64,000 nucleotides of DNA from Rhodococcus ruber (GTDB lineage: Bacteria; Actinomycetota; Actinomycetes; Mycobacteriales; Mycobacteriaceae): the NCBI RefSeq assembly GCF_027270735.1, contig NZ_JAPWIJ010000006.1:248001-312000 (forward strand), written 5' to 3'. Position numbers and translations under genes: made by a program. The stretch's first letter is position 1, and each line of letters starts with the position of its first letter. The notes beneath the pieces are model-generated. The model was not told the DNA's origin and made no database searches. It was given only the letters and a program-made list of their open reading frames with translations. Below, piece by piece: positions 9,295 to 18,530 of this stretch.

Positions 9295-10590
9295 TCAGCA
9301 GTTCGACGGTGCAGGCACTCCGTAGAACCGATCCTTGATCCAATTCTGCGCCTCGCCGAGGCCCAAGAGGTCTGGAATCAAATGTCCTGCACCGGAACCC
9401 GGCACAATTGCCGGAACCTGCGCGGAGCTCAGCTGCACGGTGGCACCCTTGCCGCACCAGTCACCGGCCAGACCGACGGCCTGTCCGTGGGGAACGATGT
9501 CGTCGGACGTACCGGACTGGATCAGCACCGGAGCGTTCGGCGTCCGCTCACCGATCTTGTTCTTGGCCAGGATCTCCTGCGCGACAGGCAACCTGTCCAG
9601 CACTACCGACAGCGGCTCGCCGGTCTTGGTGTACTCGTTGGTGCGGTGCAACCCGACGTTCAGAATCGTCTCTCCGACACATTGATTCGCGACCAAATTC
9701 AGCATGGCCTTGCCTGCGTCGTTGATGTTCTCGTCGACGATCGGCCGCAGACCGGGGTCGGAATTGAGCAGACCGTTGAGGGTGTAGCCGATGACGCCGG
9801 TGAGGATGGTGCCGTCCACCTGCTCGAGGGTTGCCTTCAGATCTGCCGGAGGTGCGCCTGCGTACGTGCCGACGAGGTTCATCTCGGGTGCGTAGTCATC
9901 CGCGAGTTCCGCTGCGGCAGCGGCCGCGCCACCACCCTGCGAGTAGCCGTAGGCGGCTACCGGACCGTCACCGGAAATCTTGGTGCCCTGCAGTTTCTGG
10001 GCCGCCCGGGCCGCGTCGAGTACAGCGTGCGCTTCCGATGCTCGGTTGACGTAGGTGTGGGCACCAGGCGTACCGAGACCCTCGTAGTCGGTGATGACGA
10101 CGCCGTAGCCCTGGGACAGCAGTGAATACGCCGCGAGCACCTCGTACTCGACCATGAAGCCCAGCGGCGGGGTGTAGGTGATGACGTTGTTGAGCATTTT
10201 CGACGGCGCGCACTGATCGCCCTGGCCCTGAGTGCCCGGCGCGAGTACCACCAGCGGACGCGGACCCGGGCCGGTCCACTCCGCGGCAGGATCGATGTAG
10301 GTACCGGTCACCGCATTGGGAGCGTCGTTCGAGTCGGTGCTGCGGTACATGATTCGAGTTGCGGCACCGGGCAGCGGGCCGCCAATTCCAGGGACCGACA
10401 GAGCGAGATGCGAAGGCTCCGAACGGATCACGTCACCCGGCGACCCTGCGGGCAGCGGACTCGGCGGTAGGTAGAAAACGGATTCGACCGTGGAACCCGT
10501 GGACGGAGCCGCCGACACAGTCGGTGCCGTCACCCCGATGAATACTGCCGCTACTGCGACGGCCGAACCGAACACGCGCTTATACCGCAC
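9295..10590 (-). CDS. secreted lipase/esterase (LIP family, alpha/beta hydrolase)
   Basis: A 431-residue secreted hydrolase. I start it at GTG 10590, which has a GGGGG ribosome site 8 nt upstream. A Sec-type signal peptide then follows (basic RYKR, hydrophobic AVAVAAVFIGV, cleavage near VSAAP). The nucleophile elbow GYSQGG lies near residue 200. Later candidates for the acid and base are SGTSDDIV (about 360) and GAGHL (about 400). The family is the secretory lipase group, found in fungi and in actinobacteria such as Nocardia and Rhodococcus, and it acts on acyl esters outside the cell. An inverted repeat lies just upstream (10654-10679). Confidence 0.88.
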   Translation of the reverse strand: MRYKRVFGSAVAVAAVFIGVTAPTVSAAPSTGSTVESVFYLPPSPLPAGSPGDVIRSEPSHLALSVPGIGGPLPGAATRIMYRSTDSNDAPNAVTGTYIDPAAEWTGPGPRPLVVLAPGTQGQGDQCAPSKMLNNVITYTPPLGFMVEYEVLAAYSLLSQGYGVVITDYEGLGTPGAHTYVNRASEAHAVLDAARAAQKLQGTKISGDGPVAAYGYSQGGGAAAAAAELADDYAPEMNLVGTYAGAPPADLKATLEQVDGTILTGVIGYTLNGLLNSDPGLRPIVDENINDAGKAMLNLVANQCVGETILNVGLHRTNEYTKTGEPLSVVLDRLPVAQEILAKNKIGERTPNAPVLIQSGTSDDIVPHGQAVGLAGDWCGKGATVQLSSAQVPAIVPGSGAGHLIPDLLGLGEAQNWIKDRFYGVPAPSNC

Positions 10591-10653
10591 CCTGGAAACC
10601 CCCAACGTCGATCACTTGTCTTCAAGTGAGCGCTACCCCGTGTAGCACTTAAC

Positions 10654-10679
10654 GTGACGCACCTTACGTGATGCGTCAC
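10654..10679. promoter_or_regulatory. inverted repeat upstream of the lipase gene, possible operator
   Basis: Perfect 8-bp arms GTGACGCA and TGCGTCAC are separated by 10 nt. ACGTGA also occurs twice inside. The site lies 64 bp upstream of the lipase start and between the lipase and the upstream TetR gene. It could be an operator for the lipase promoter; the regulator is unknown. Confidence 0.4.
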
Positions 10680-10712
10680 ACAACGCATAGGGCCAGTTTG
10701 GATTCCTCCCGG

Positions 10713-11384
10713 TCAGCGTCGTCGCCGATGCATCGCGGCTTTGGCAATGTCGACTTCGTCGCTGGTGAACGGGCGACCCGGAAGTGCCGATCGAGGGACG
10801 CCGTCACCGCGAAGCCCGTCGAGCAACACGGTGAAATAGCGACGCCAGTTGGATGCGTCGACGGCACTGGAGAATTCGACGCTCGCGCCGATCATCCCGA
10901 GGACCGGATAGAAATCACTGACCGCGATGTCGGGACGTAGCTGCCCGGACGCCGATGCCCGATCGACGATTTTCTCGAAGAACGGGTCGATGCGCGAGCG
11001 AACCTGAGCAATCCCGCGGCACCCCTCGTCCGAGCCCAGCACGACGTCGCCCAGACCGCGATCGGCGGACATCCCCTCGCACACCTCGGCCAGGAACTGC
11101 ACCAGGCCCTCCCATGGATCCTGGGCGTCCAACGCCCGCTTGGCGGTCGCGAGCATGTCCTCGAGCCGCTGCTCGAATACGCCGTCGATCAATTCTTCCT
11201 TGCACGAGAAACGTCGATAGACGGTGCCGACGCCCACCTTGGCGTGCGCCGCGACGTCGTCGAGGGTGATGTCGATGCCATGTGAGGCGAACAGCTCACG
11301 GGCCGCATCCACGATGCGACGTCGATTGCGTTCGGCATCTGCCCGTAGGGGCTTCGATGCCGCTGTGTCCGCTCTCACACTCAT
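10713..11384 (-). CDS. TetR-family transcriptional repressor
   Basis: A 223-residue regulator starting ATG 11384. The N-terminal helix-turn-helix is at about residues 22-65 (RRRIVDAARELFASHG, DDVAAHAKVGVGTVYRRF). The ligand-binding C-terminal domain is divergent. It is transcribed divergently from a DHA2-type efflux gene, and two matching palindromes lie in the 105-bp gap. Repression of itself and the pump, relieved by a pump substrate, is the expected arrangement. It is an inference from layout. Confidence 0.92.
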   Translation of the reverse strand: MSVRADTAASKPLRADAERNRRRIVDAARELFASHGIDITLDDVAAHAKVGVGTVYRRFSCKEELIDGVFEQRLEDMLATAKRALDAQDPWEGLVQFLAEVCEGMSADRGLGDVVLGSDEGCRGIAQVRSRIDPFFEKIVDRASASGQLRPDIAVSDFYPVLGMIGASVEFSSAVDASNWRRYFTVLLDGLRGDGVPRSALPGRPFTSDEVDIAKAAMHRRRR

Positions 11385-11409
11385 TCGATGTCCGTTTCAC
11401 CCGATAAGC

Positions 11410-11424
11410 GGAGGACATTCCTCC
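11410..11424. promoter_or_regulatory. operator candidate 1 for the TetR/MFS pair
   Basis: Palindrome GGAGG-N5-CCTCC centred at 11417, 26 bp upstream of the TetR start codon. The same GGAGG-N5-CCTCC core recurs 43 bp away, close to four helical turns, next to the efflux gene. A repressor dimer at each site would cover both divergent promoters. Confidence 0.6.
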
Positions 11425-11451
11425 ACTTAGCTGCTACCTTTGCTCTACAAC

Positions 11452-11468
11452 CGGAGGGTACACCTCCG
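11452..11468. promoter_or_regulatory. operator candidate 2 for the TetR/MFS pair
   Basis: Palindrome CGGAGG-N5-CCTCCG centred at 11460, 22 bp upstream of the efflux gene start. It is the better of the two copies, with 6-bp arms. Its CCTCC/GGAGG composition resembles a ribosome site, but the dyad symmetry and exact repetition favour a repressor site. Confidence 0.6.
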
Positions 11469-11489
11469 CATAGTCGAACCGAGGACACT

Positions 11490-13007
11490 ATGACCACCCT
11501 TTCATCGGAGAACGTGGGCGACGCCACGTCGACCACTACGCCGGTCGACGAACGCGCGCATCGGAATCGTTGGCTGATTCTCGCGACGCTCGGACTGGCT
11601 CAGCTCATGGTCGTGCTCGACGCGACCATCGTGAACATCGCACTCCCCGCCGCCCAGCTCGACCTGGGCTTCGACAACGCCGACCGCTCCTGGGTCGTCA
11701 CCGCATATGCACTCGCGTTCGGCAGCCTGTTGCTGCTCGGCGGCCGGCTCAGCGACCTCTTCGGTCGACGTAACACCTTCCTCATCGGACTCGTCGGCTT
11801 CGCGCTGATGTCGGCAGTGGGCGGCGCGGCCGTCAACTTCGGCATGCTCGTTGCAGCCCGCGCAGGCCAAGGTCTCTTCGGTGCACTACTGGCCCCCGCG
11901 GCTCTATCGCTGCTGGCCACCACCTTCACCGATACCAAGGAACGCGCCAAGGCATTCGGCATCTTCGGAGCCATCGCAGGCGGCGGCGGCGCACTCGGCC
12001 TGCTGCTCGGCGGCATGCTCACCGAATGGGCCAACTGGCGCTGGAGCCTGTACGTCAACCTGATCTTCGCCGCACTCGCGTTCGTCGGCGGCTTCATGTT
12101 CCTGGCCAAGCACAAGGTCGACGTCCGACCCAAGCTCGACATCCCCGGCACGATCGCTGTCTCGGCCGCGTTGTTCTCGATCGTCTACGGCTTCGCCCAC
12201 GCCGAGTCCGACGGCTGGAGCAATCCCGTCACCCTCGGATTCCTCGCCGCCGGTGTCGTACTGCTCGCGGTGTTCGTAACCATCCAGATGCGCGTCGAGC
12301 ACCCGTTGCTGCCGTTGCGGATCGTGCTGAACCGCACTCGTGCGGGATCGTTCCTTGCGGTATTCGTCACCGGCGCAGGCATGTTCGCGGTGTTCCTGTT
12401 CCTGACGTACTACCTGCAGAACACGCTGAAGTACACACCCATCACCACCGGGTTCGCGTTCATGCCGATGATCGCGTCGCTGATTCTCACCGCGACACTG
12501 TCGACGGCGCTGATCCTCCCCCGCTTCGGACCCCGCATCCTGATGACGACCGGCCTGGTCGTGGCCTCCGTCGGAATGGGACTGCTGACGCAGATCGACA
12601 TCGACAGCAGCTACGTCACGCACATCCTGCCCGGCCTGGTCATCATGGGCCTCGGACTCGGAGCCACCATGGCACCGGCCATGCAGGGTGCAATCTCGGG
12701 CGTCGACGCGGACGACTCCGGCGTCGCGTCGGCCACGGTGAACACGATGCAGCAGGTGGGCGGCTCGATCGGCACGGCGCTGCTGAGCACAGTGGCAGCC
12801 AACGCAGCCACCAGCTACGTCAGTTCCAACATTGCAACGGCAACCGATGCGGCTCTACTGCAGGCCAATGCCGAGATCGCCAGCTACACCACCACGTTCT
12901 GGTGGGCGTCGGGAATCTTCCTGCTCGGCGCAATGCTGTCGGCCACGCTCCTGAAGAAGGGACCGTTGCCCTCGGCTCCCGAAGGTGCGGTTGTCGTCGG
13001 GCACTGA
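11490..13007 (+). CDS. MFS drug exporter, DHA2 (EmrB/QacA) family
   Basis: A 505-residue transporter starting ATG 11490 (MTTLSSENVGDATS); the frame is open further upstream but crosses the operators. About 14 transmembrane segments are expected. Family marks include LGLAQLMVVLDATIVNIALP (first helix, about 37-56) and GGRLSDLFGRRNTF (loop 2-3, about 92-105). Proton-driven export of toxic compounds at the cytoplasmic membrane is the family role. The substrate is not readable. It is divergent from a TetR gene with shared operators. Confidence 0.92.
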   Translation: MTTLSSENVGDATSTTTPVDERAHRNRWLILATLGLAQLMVVLDATIVNIALPAAQLDLGFDNADRSWVVTAYALAFGSLLLLGGRLSDLFGRRNTFLIGLVGFALMSAVGGAAVNFGMLVAARAGQGLFGALLAPAALSLLATTFTDTKERAKAFGIFGAIAGGGGALGLLLGGMLTEWANWRWSLYVNLIFAALAFVGGFMFLAKHKVDVRPKLDIPGTIAVSAALFSIVYGFAHAESDGWSNPVTLGFLAAGVVLLAVFVTIQMRVEHPLLPLRIVLNRTRAGSFLAVFVTGAGMFAVFLFLTYYLQNTLKYTPITTGFAFMPMIASLILTATLSTALILPRFGPRILMTTGLVVASVGMGLLTQIDIDSSYVTHILPGLVIMGLGLGATMAPAMQGAISGVDADDSGVASATVNTMQQVGGSIGTALLSTVAANAATSYVSSNIATATDAALLQANAEIASYTTTFWWASGIFLLGAMLSATLLKKGPLPSAPEGAVVVGH

Positions 13008-13020
13008 GTGCCTGCGGCAG

Positions 13021-13060
13021 TGGTGTGGTTATGCGCCCCCTGAGGCACATAACCACACCA
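13021..13060. terminator. bidirectional terminator between efflux and aminotransferase genes
   Basis: A perfect 13-bp inverted repeat (TGGTGTGGTTATG and complement) with a 14-nt loop, filling the gap between the two convergent genes. It ends exactly where the aminotransferase stop codon begins. Confidence 0.75.
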
Positions 13061-14491
<1,431 letters not shown>

Positions 14492-14589
14492 GTTAGGAAG
14501 TGTAGCCGTCCCCGGGATAAGAACGCATCACCACCCTTCGCGCCTCCCGATTTGGGAGATGGTGGGGGTAACCGGGTAAGCTCCCCCAC

Positions 14590-14677
14590 GGAGGATTCGC
14601 CTAGTGGCCTATGGCGCTCGCCTGGAACGCGGGTTGGGTTAACGCCCTCAGGGGTTCAAATCCCCTATCCTCCGCCA
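14590..14677 (+). tRNA. tRNA-Ser (anticodon GGA)
   Basis: An 88-nt type II tRNA with the CCA encoded. The acceptor stem GGAGGAT pairs with ATCCTCC. The anticodon loop CTGGAAC gives GGA (reads UCC/UCU). A long variable arm (GGGTTGGGTTAACGCCC) and the T-loop GGTTCAAATCC are clear. A strong terminator follows 1 nt after the CCA end. Confidence 0.97.
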
Positions 14678-14678
14678 G

Positions 14679-14710
14679 AGAAGCCCCCGTGACACGTCAC
14701 GGGGGCTTCT
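14679..14710. terminator. intrinsic terminator after tRNA-Ser
   Basis: A perfect 14-bp hairpin (AGAAGCCCCCGTGA and complement) with a 4-nt loop, directly behind the tRNA and followed by a weak T-rich stretch. Confidence 0.85.
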
Positions 14711-14781
14711 TGCTGTTCATTGGTGTTGCCATCCGCCCGCCCTGGTTCGCGCCCACCCCGTTCGCGCCCACCCGTCTCCGG

Positions 14782-14902
14782 ATCAATGGGCGTTCGAGTC
14801 AGTCTGAGTGCAACAAAGCCGCATTCATCCGGTCGCGGGCGGCGACCCGATCCGAATGAATGCGACTTTGTTGCAATCTGAGCGACTGAGACCCACATTG
14901 AT
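14782..14902. repeat. long imperfect inverted repeat (51-nt arms)
   Basis: Arms 14782-14832 and 14852-14902 match as inverted copies at 40 of 51 positions, around a 19-nt spacer. The best conserved core is TGCAACAAAG followed by CGCATTCA. It lies in the gap between the tRNA-Ser terminator and the convergent SDR gene. It is not a typical terminator: the stem is very long and AT-richer than the surroundings. It may be a small palindromic mobile or REP-like element. Confidence 0.6.
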
Positions 14903-14940
14903 CCCAAAGTGGGGGTGCAGCGGAGCGGGCGGCACCGAAC

Positions 14941-15687
14941 CTAACGAGCCGACCAACCACCGTCCATGGTGTACGACGCTCCGGTCACCATGCCCGCATG
15001 TTCGGAGCTCAACCACCCCACCAGTGAGGCGACTTCGGCTGGTTCGACGAGTCGCTTGATGGCAGCCTCGGTCAGCAGCACCTTTTCGAGTACTTCGCCT
15101 TCGGGGATGCCGTGTGCGATGGCTTGGTCGGCGATCTGTTTTTCCACCAACGGCGTTCGTACGTATCCCGGGTTGACGCAGTTGCTCGTCACACCGTGGG
15201 CTGCGCCTTCGAGGGCCGTCACCTTCGACAGTCCTTCGAGTGCGTGTTTGGCGGTGACGTAGGCGACCTTGAATTCCGACGCCCGCAGTCCGTGCACCGA
15301 CGACAGGTTGATGACCCGGCCGAACCGGCGGGCATACATCCCGGGCAGTGCCGCACGAATCAACAGAAACGGTGCCTCCACCATCAGCGTCTGAATTCTG
15401 CGGAACGCACCCGGGTCGAAGTCGACGATCGGTGCAACTGTTTGGATACCCGCATTGTTGACGAGGATGTCGACGTCCAAGCGAAGATCGTCCAGCGCGG
15501 TGGTGTCGAGCAGATCCACCGACCACACCTCACCGCCGATCTCCGACGCCAATTCCTTTGCCGCAACGTCGTTCACATCGGCGAGGGTGACGCGTGCACC
15601 GCGACCGGCGAGCTCGCGTGCACACGCGGCCCCGATCCCGGACGCTCCCCCGGTGACGAGGGCGGAGCGTCCGGTCAGGTCTGTCAC
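14941..15687 (-). CDS. 3-hydroxybutyrate dehydrogenase (SDR family)
   Basis: A 248-residue short-chain dehydrogenase from GTG 15687 (VTDLTGRSALVTGG). NAD-binding GGASGIG is at about residues 13-19, NNAGIQ at about 80, and the catalytic Ser (NLSSVHG, about 128) and YVTAK (about 143-147) are present. The FGRVINLSSVHG and CVNPGYVRTPLVEKQI stretches are characteristic of D-3-hydroxybutyrate dehydrogenases, which oxidise 3-hydroxybutyrate to acetoacetate. Its start overlaps the transporter stop by 4 bp (GTGA), so the two are translationally coupled and probably serve one substrate. Confidence 0.87.
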   Translation of the reverse strand: MTDLTGRSALVTGGASGIGAACARELAGRGARVTLADVNDVAAKELASEIGGEVWSVDLLDTTALDDLRLDVDILVNNAGIQTVAPIVDFDPGAFRRIQTLMVEAPFLLIRAALPGMYARRFGRVINLSSVHGLRASEFKVAYVTAKHALEGLSKVTALEGAAHGVTSNCVNPGYVRTPLVEKQIADQAIAHGIPEGEVLEKVLLTEAAIKRLVEPAEVASLVGWLSSEHAGMVTGASYTMDGGWSAR

Positions 15688-17099
15688 CGCTGTGCATTCT
15701 GATCGAGCAGACCGGCCTTCGCCAGCTCCGCCTCGGTGGCCAGGTTCTTGGCGTCGGCGATGTCGATGCTTTCGAGCGCCAACCCCTTGGTCTCCCGAGC
15801 GACGACGACGGCAACCACGGTGATGGCGCAAGCCACGGCCAGGTACACCGCGATCGGCACGGACGAACCGTAGATGTCGAGCAGCTTGACCGCGATGATC
15901 GGAGCCAGCGAGCCGGCGACGATCGAGGTGACCTGGTAGCCGAGCGACACTCCGGAGTACCGCATCCGCGTCGGGAACATCTCGGCCATGATGGCGGGCT
16001 GCGTGGCGTACATGAAGGCGTGGAACATCAGGCCGATGATGATGGCCAGCAGGATGACGACGTTGTGTCCGCTGTTCATCATGGGGAACGCGAAGAAGCC
16101 CCACGTGGCCGCGGTGAGCGCACCGGCGAAGTACACCGGACGACGACCGATGCGGTCGGCGAGCCTGCCCACCAACGGAATTGTGCAGAAGTGGATCGCG
16201 TGGGCGATGAGCATCCACCACAGGATCGTGCTGGTGTCCGTGCCCACCTCGACCTTGAGGTACGTGATGGAGAAGGTGACGACGAGGTAGTACATGACGT
16301 TTTCACCGAAGCGCAGGCCCATTGCGGTGAACACGCCACGCGGGTAACGCTTCACGACCTCGAAGACGCCGTACGACGCGGCCTTGATGACCTCGGCCTG
16401 CTTGTGTGCCTCGAGGAAGATCGGGGCGTCCGAGACCTTGGTGCGGATGTAGTAGCCGACGAAAACGATGACGGCGGAGAGCCAGAACGCGACGCGCCAG
16501 CCCCAGCTGAGGAAGGCTTCATCGGACAGTGTGGTCGTCAGGACCAGCAGCGCGACGGTGGCGAGCAGGTTACCTGCGGGCACACCGGCCTGGGGCCAGC
16601 TGGCCCAGAATCCGCGAGACTTGTTCGGGCTGTGTTCTGCCACAAGGAGAACCGCGCCTCCCCATTCGCCGCCGACGGCGAAGCCCTGAATGAAGCGCAG
16701 CGTCACCAGCAATGCCGGTGCCCAGTAGCCGATCGCCTCGAATGTCGGTAGGCAGCCCATGAGGAACGTGGCTCCGCCGACGAGGACGAGGCTGAACTGC
16801 AGCAACTTCTTTCGGCCGTACTTGTCTCCGTAGTGGCCGAAGACGATGCCGCCCAACGGCCGGGCGACGAAGCCGACGGCGTAGGTGACGAAAGCCGCGA
16901 GGATCGCGTCGAGCTCGCTTGTTCCGGCAGCGAAGAAAATCTTGCTGAACACCAGCGTTGCGGCGGTGCCGTAGAGGAAGAACTCGTACCACTCGACGAT
17001 GGTGCCTGCCATCGACGCTCCGACGACCTTCTTCAGGCCTGCGGGAGTGGCATCGGGATCCGGTTCGGGTCGTTCGGTCAGCGGCTGATCGACGCTCAT
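15684..17099 (-). CDS. MFS transporter, metabolite:H+ symporter (MHS) family
   Basis: A 471-residue transporter from ATG 17099 with a good ribosome site (AGGAG, 5 nt). Family marks: ASMAGTIVEWYEFFLYG (first helix, about 30-46), FGHYGDKYGRKKLL (loop 2-3, about 90-103) and RFIQGFAVGGEWGGAVLL (about 133-150). MHS members take up organic acids or osmolytes. Coupling to a 3-hydroxybutyrate dehydrogenase suggests uptake of 3-hydroxybutyrate or a similar acid, which is inference. A LysR gene is divergent. Confidence 0.9.
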   Translation of the reverse strand: MSVDQPLTERPEPDPDATPAGLKKVVGASMAGTIVEWYEFFLYGTAATLVFSKIFFAAGTSELDAILAAFVTYAVGFVARPLGGIVFGHYGDKYGRKKLLQFSLVLVGGATFLMGCLPTFEAIGYWAPALLVTLRFIQGFAVGGEWGGAVLLVAEHSPNKSRGFWASWPQAGVPAGNLLATVALLVLTTTLSDEAFLSWGWRVAFWLSAVIVFVGYYIRTKVSDAPIFLEAHKQAEVIKAASYGVFEVVKRYPRGVFTAMGLRFGENVMYYLVVTFSITYLKVEVGTDTSTILWWMLIAHAIHFCTIPLVGRLADRIGRRPVYFAGALTAATWGFFAFPMMNSGHNVVILLAIIIGLMFHAFMYATQPAIMAEMFPTRMRYSGVSLGYQVTSIVAGSLAPIIAVKLLDIYGSSVPIAVYLAVACAITVVAVVVARETKGLALESIDIADAKNLATEAELAKAGLLDQNAQR

Positions 17100-17237
17100 G
17101 TCTTCTCCTGTGTTGCTCGGCACTGCATGCTCATATTTGTGACAGACCACACATGTCGCGGGTTGCTCTGAGTATTGGTGCAGATGTTTCTGGGCGCAAG
17201 AGCCATGAACGCAGGTGGGATCTGCAAAACTGCACAC

Positions 17238-18146
17238 ATGACACGCGGCGGCGCGAAGATCCCCAGTGCAGACGACCTGCTGGTGCTGCTCGCCGTCAGT
17301 CGAACCGGTCGTTACAGCTCCGCAGCCGACGACCTGGGTATCAACCACACGACCATTTCCCGACGCATCGCCGCACTCGAAGACACGCTCGGCGGCCGGG
17401 TCCTCACCCGTGGTGCCGGCGGCTGGGAGCTGACGCAACTGGGCCACGGGGCGCTGGCCGCAGCCGAGGCCGTCGAGGACGCGCTGCGCACCCTCGTCTC
17501 CACCGACGCAGGCGCGCTGGAAGGCGTCGTGCGTATTTCAGCGACCGACGGATTCAGCGCCTACATCGCAGCCCCGGCCGCGGCGCGGGTGCAGCGCGCT
17601 CATCCGCGAGTGTCCGTGGAGATTGTCGCGGTCACCAGACGCGCGTCGCAGCAACGATCGGGCTTGGACATCGAAATCGTCGTCGGGCAACCGCAGGTGC
17701 ATCGCGCGGAGGCCATCCGGCTCGGGGACTATCTACTCGGTCTGTACGCCTCCGACACGTATCTGAACGAACACGGAACACCACGGGTGCCGGCCGATCT
17801 CTCTGCTCACCCGTTCATCTACTTCATCGACTCGATGCTGCACGTCGACGATCTCGATCTGGCCCCCAACTTCACCCCGACGATGCGCGAATCGGTCACC
17901 TCCACCAACGTGTTCGTTCACGTCGAAGCCACCAGAGCATCAGCGGGAATCGGACTGCTGCCATGCTTCATGGCAGACCGTCACCCCGACCTACAAAGAA
18001 TCCTGCCCGACGCCATCGCCGTGAAACTGACCTACTGGCTCGTCACCCGCACCGAAACCCTGCGACGGCCGGAGGTCTCAGCAGTGGTCGACGCGATCCG
18101 CGCGGTCGTCACCGAGCAGCGCTCGGCTCTGCTGGGCGAGAGCTGA
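17238..18146 (+). CDS. LysR-family transcriptional regulator
   Basis: A 302-residue regulator; I start at ATG 17238 (MTRGGAKIPSADD), although the frame is open to 17175. The winged helix-turn-helix is at about residues 8-68 (LLVLLAVSRTGRYSSAADDLGINHTT, with SRRIAALE). The C-terminal effector domain follows. It is divergent from the transporter and dehydrogenase pair across a 138-bp gap, the standard LysR arrangement, so it probably controls that pair in response to its substrate. Confidence 0.88.
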   Translation: MTRGGAKIPSADDLLVLLAVSRTGRYSSAADDLGINHTTISRRIAALEDTLGGRVLTRGAGGWELTQLGHGALAAAEAVEDALRTLVSTDAGALEGVVRISATDGFSAYIAAPAAARVQRAHPRVSVEIVAVTRRASQQRSGLDIEIVVGQPQVHRAEAIRLGDYLLGLYASDTYLNEHGTPRVPADLSAHPFIYFIDSMLHVDDLDLAPNFTPTMRESVTSTNVFVHVEATRASAGIGLLPCFMADRHPDLQRILPDAIAVKLTYWLVTRTETLRRPEVSAVVDAIRAVVTEQRSALLGES

Positions 18147-18187
18147 CAGACGGCCGCGTCATATTTGCGTCATGACTGAATTCCCAG

Positions 18188-18209
18188 GCGTAAAGGATCC
18201 GTAAGGATC
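18188..18209 (+). promoter_or_regulatory. candidate KdpE-binding direct repeats upstream of kdp operon
   Basis: CGTAAAGGATC at 18189-18199 is followed at once by CGTAAGGATC at 18200-18209. The 11-bp phase is one helical turn, as expected for an OmpR-class response regulator bound in tandem. A third GCGTAAA lies at 18231. The site is about 115 bp upstream of the first small ORF. Binding by KdpE is inference. Confidence 0.4.
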
Positions 18210-18323
18210 GTCTTCGGGCCAATTTTGACGGCGTAAACATATCGATGACCGGAGAGTCATAGACCCTCCGACCAGCGCTGATGATGCGTTGGACCGCACT
18301 ATGTCGAAGAGGCTCGGACGTTC

Positions 18324-18431
18324 ATGGCTGATTTGGGTTATCTCCTCGTCACGGCCGCGGGGTTCGGTGTATGTGCACTGATCCTGCGGGCGTTGGCGAC
18401 CACTGCCACTACGAAGGCGAAGGCGAAATGA
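18324..18431 (+). CDS. 35-residue single-helix membrane peptide upstream of kdpF
   Basis: ATG 18324 to TGA 18431 encodes 35 residues: MADLGYLLVTAAGFGVCALI followed by LRALATTATTKAKAK. There is one hydrophobic helix (about residues 5-25) and a lysine-rich tail. Its stop overlaps the kdpF start in an ATGA, so the two are translationally coupled. It is too small for normal gene calling. Comparable tiny ORFs before kdpF occur in other actinobacteria as far as I recall. It may be a second regulatory or stabilising subunit of the Kdp pump; no function is assigned. Confidence 0.6.
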   Translation: MADLGYLLVTAAGFGVCALILRALATTATTKAKAK

Positions 18432-18526
18432 CGCTCGACGGAACCATCAACGTCGTACTCGTGGTGATCGCCGCCGCGGTGGTCATCTATCTGTTCGTGG
18501 CACTGCTCGACCCGGAGAGGTTCTGA
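18428..18526 (+). CDS. kdpF: K+-transporting ATPase small subunit KdpF
   Basis: A 32-residue single-span peptide (MTLDGTINVVLVVIAAAVVI then YLFVALLDPERF). The closing YL-x2-ALL-x-PERF signature is the KdpF hallmark. KdpF stabilises the KdpABC complex in the membrane. It sits between the upstream 35-residue ORF (ATGA overlap) and kdpA (4-bp gap). Confidence 0.92.
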   Translation: MTLDGTINVVLVVIAAAVVIYLFVALLDPERF

Positions 18527-18530
18527 GAAC

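Noticed and set aside
18225..18245. TTGACG at 18225 as a -35 box for kdp
   Set aside because: No acceptable -10 element lies at 16-18 bp spacing, so a promoter position was not called.
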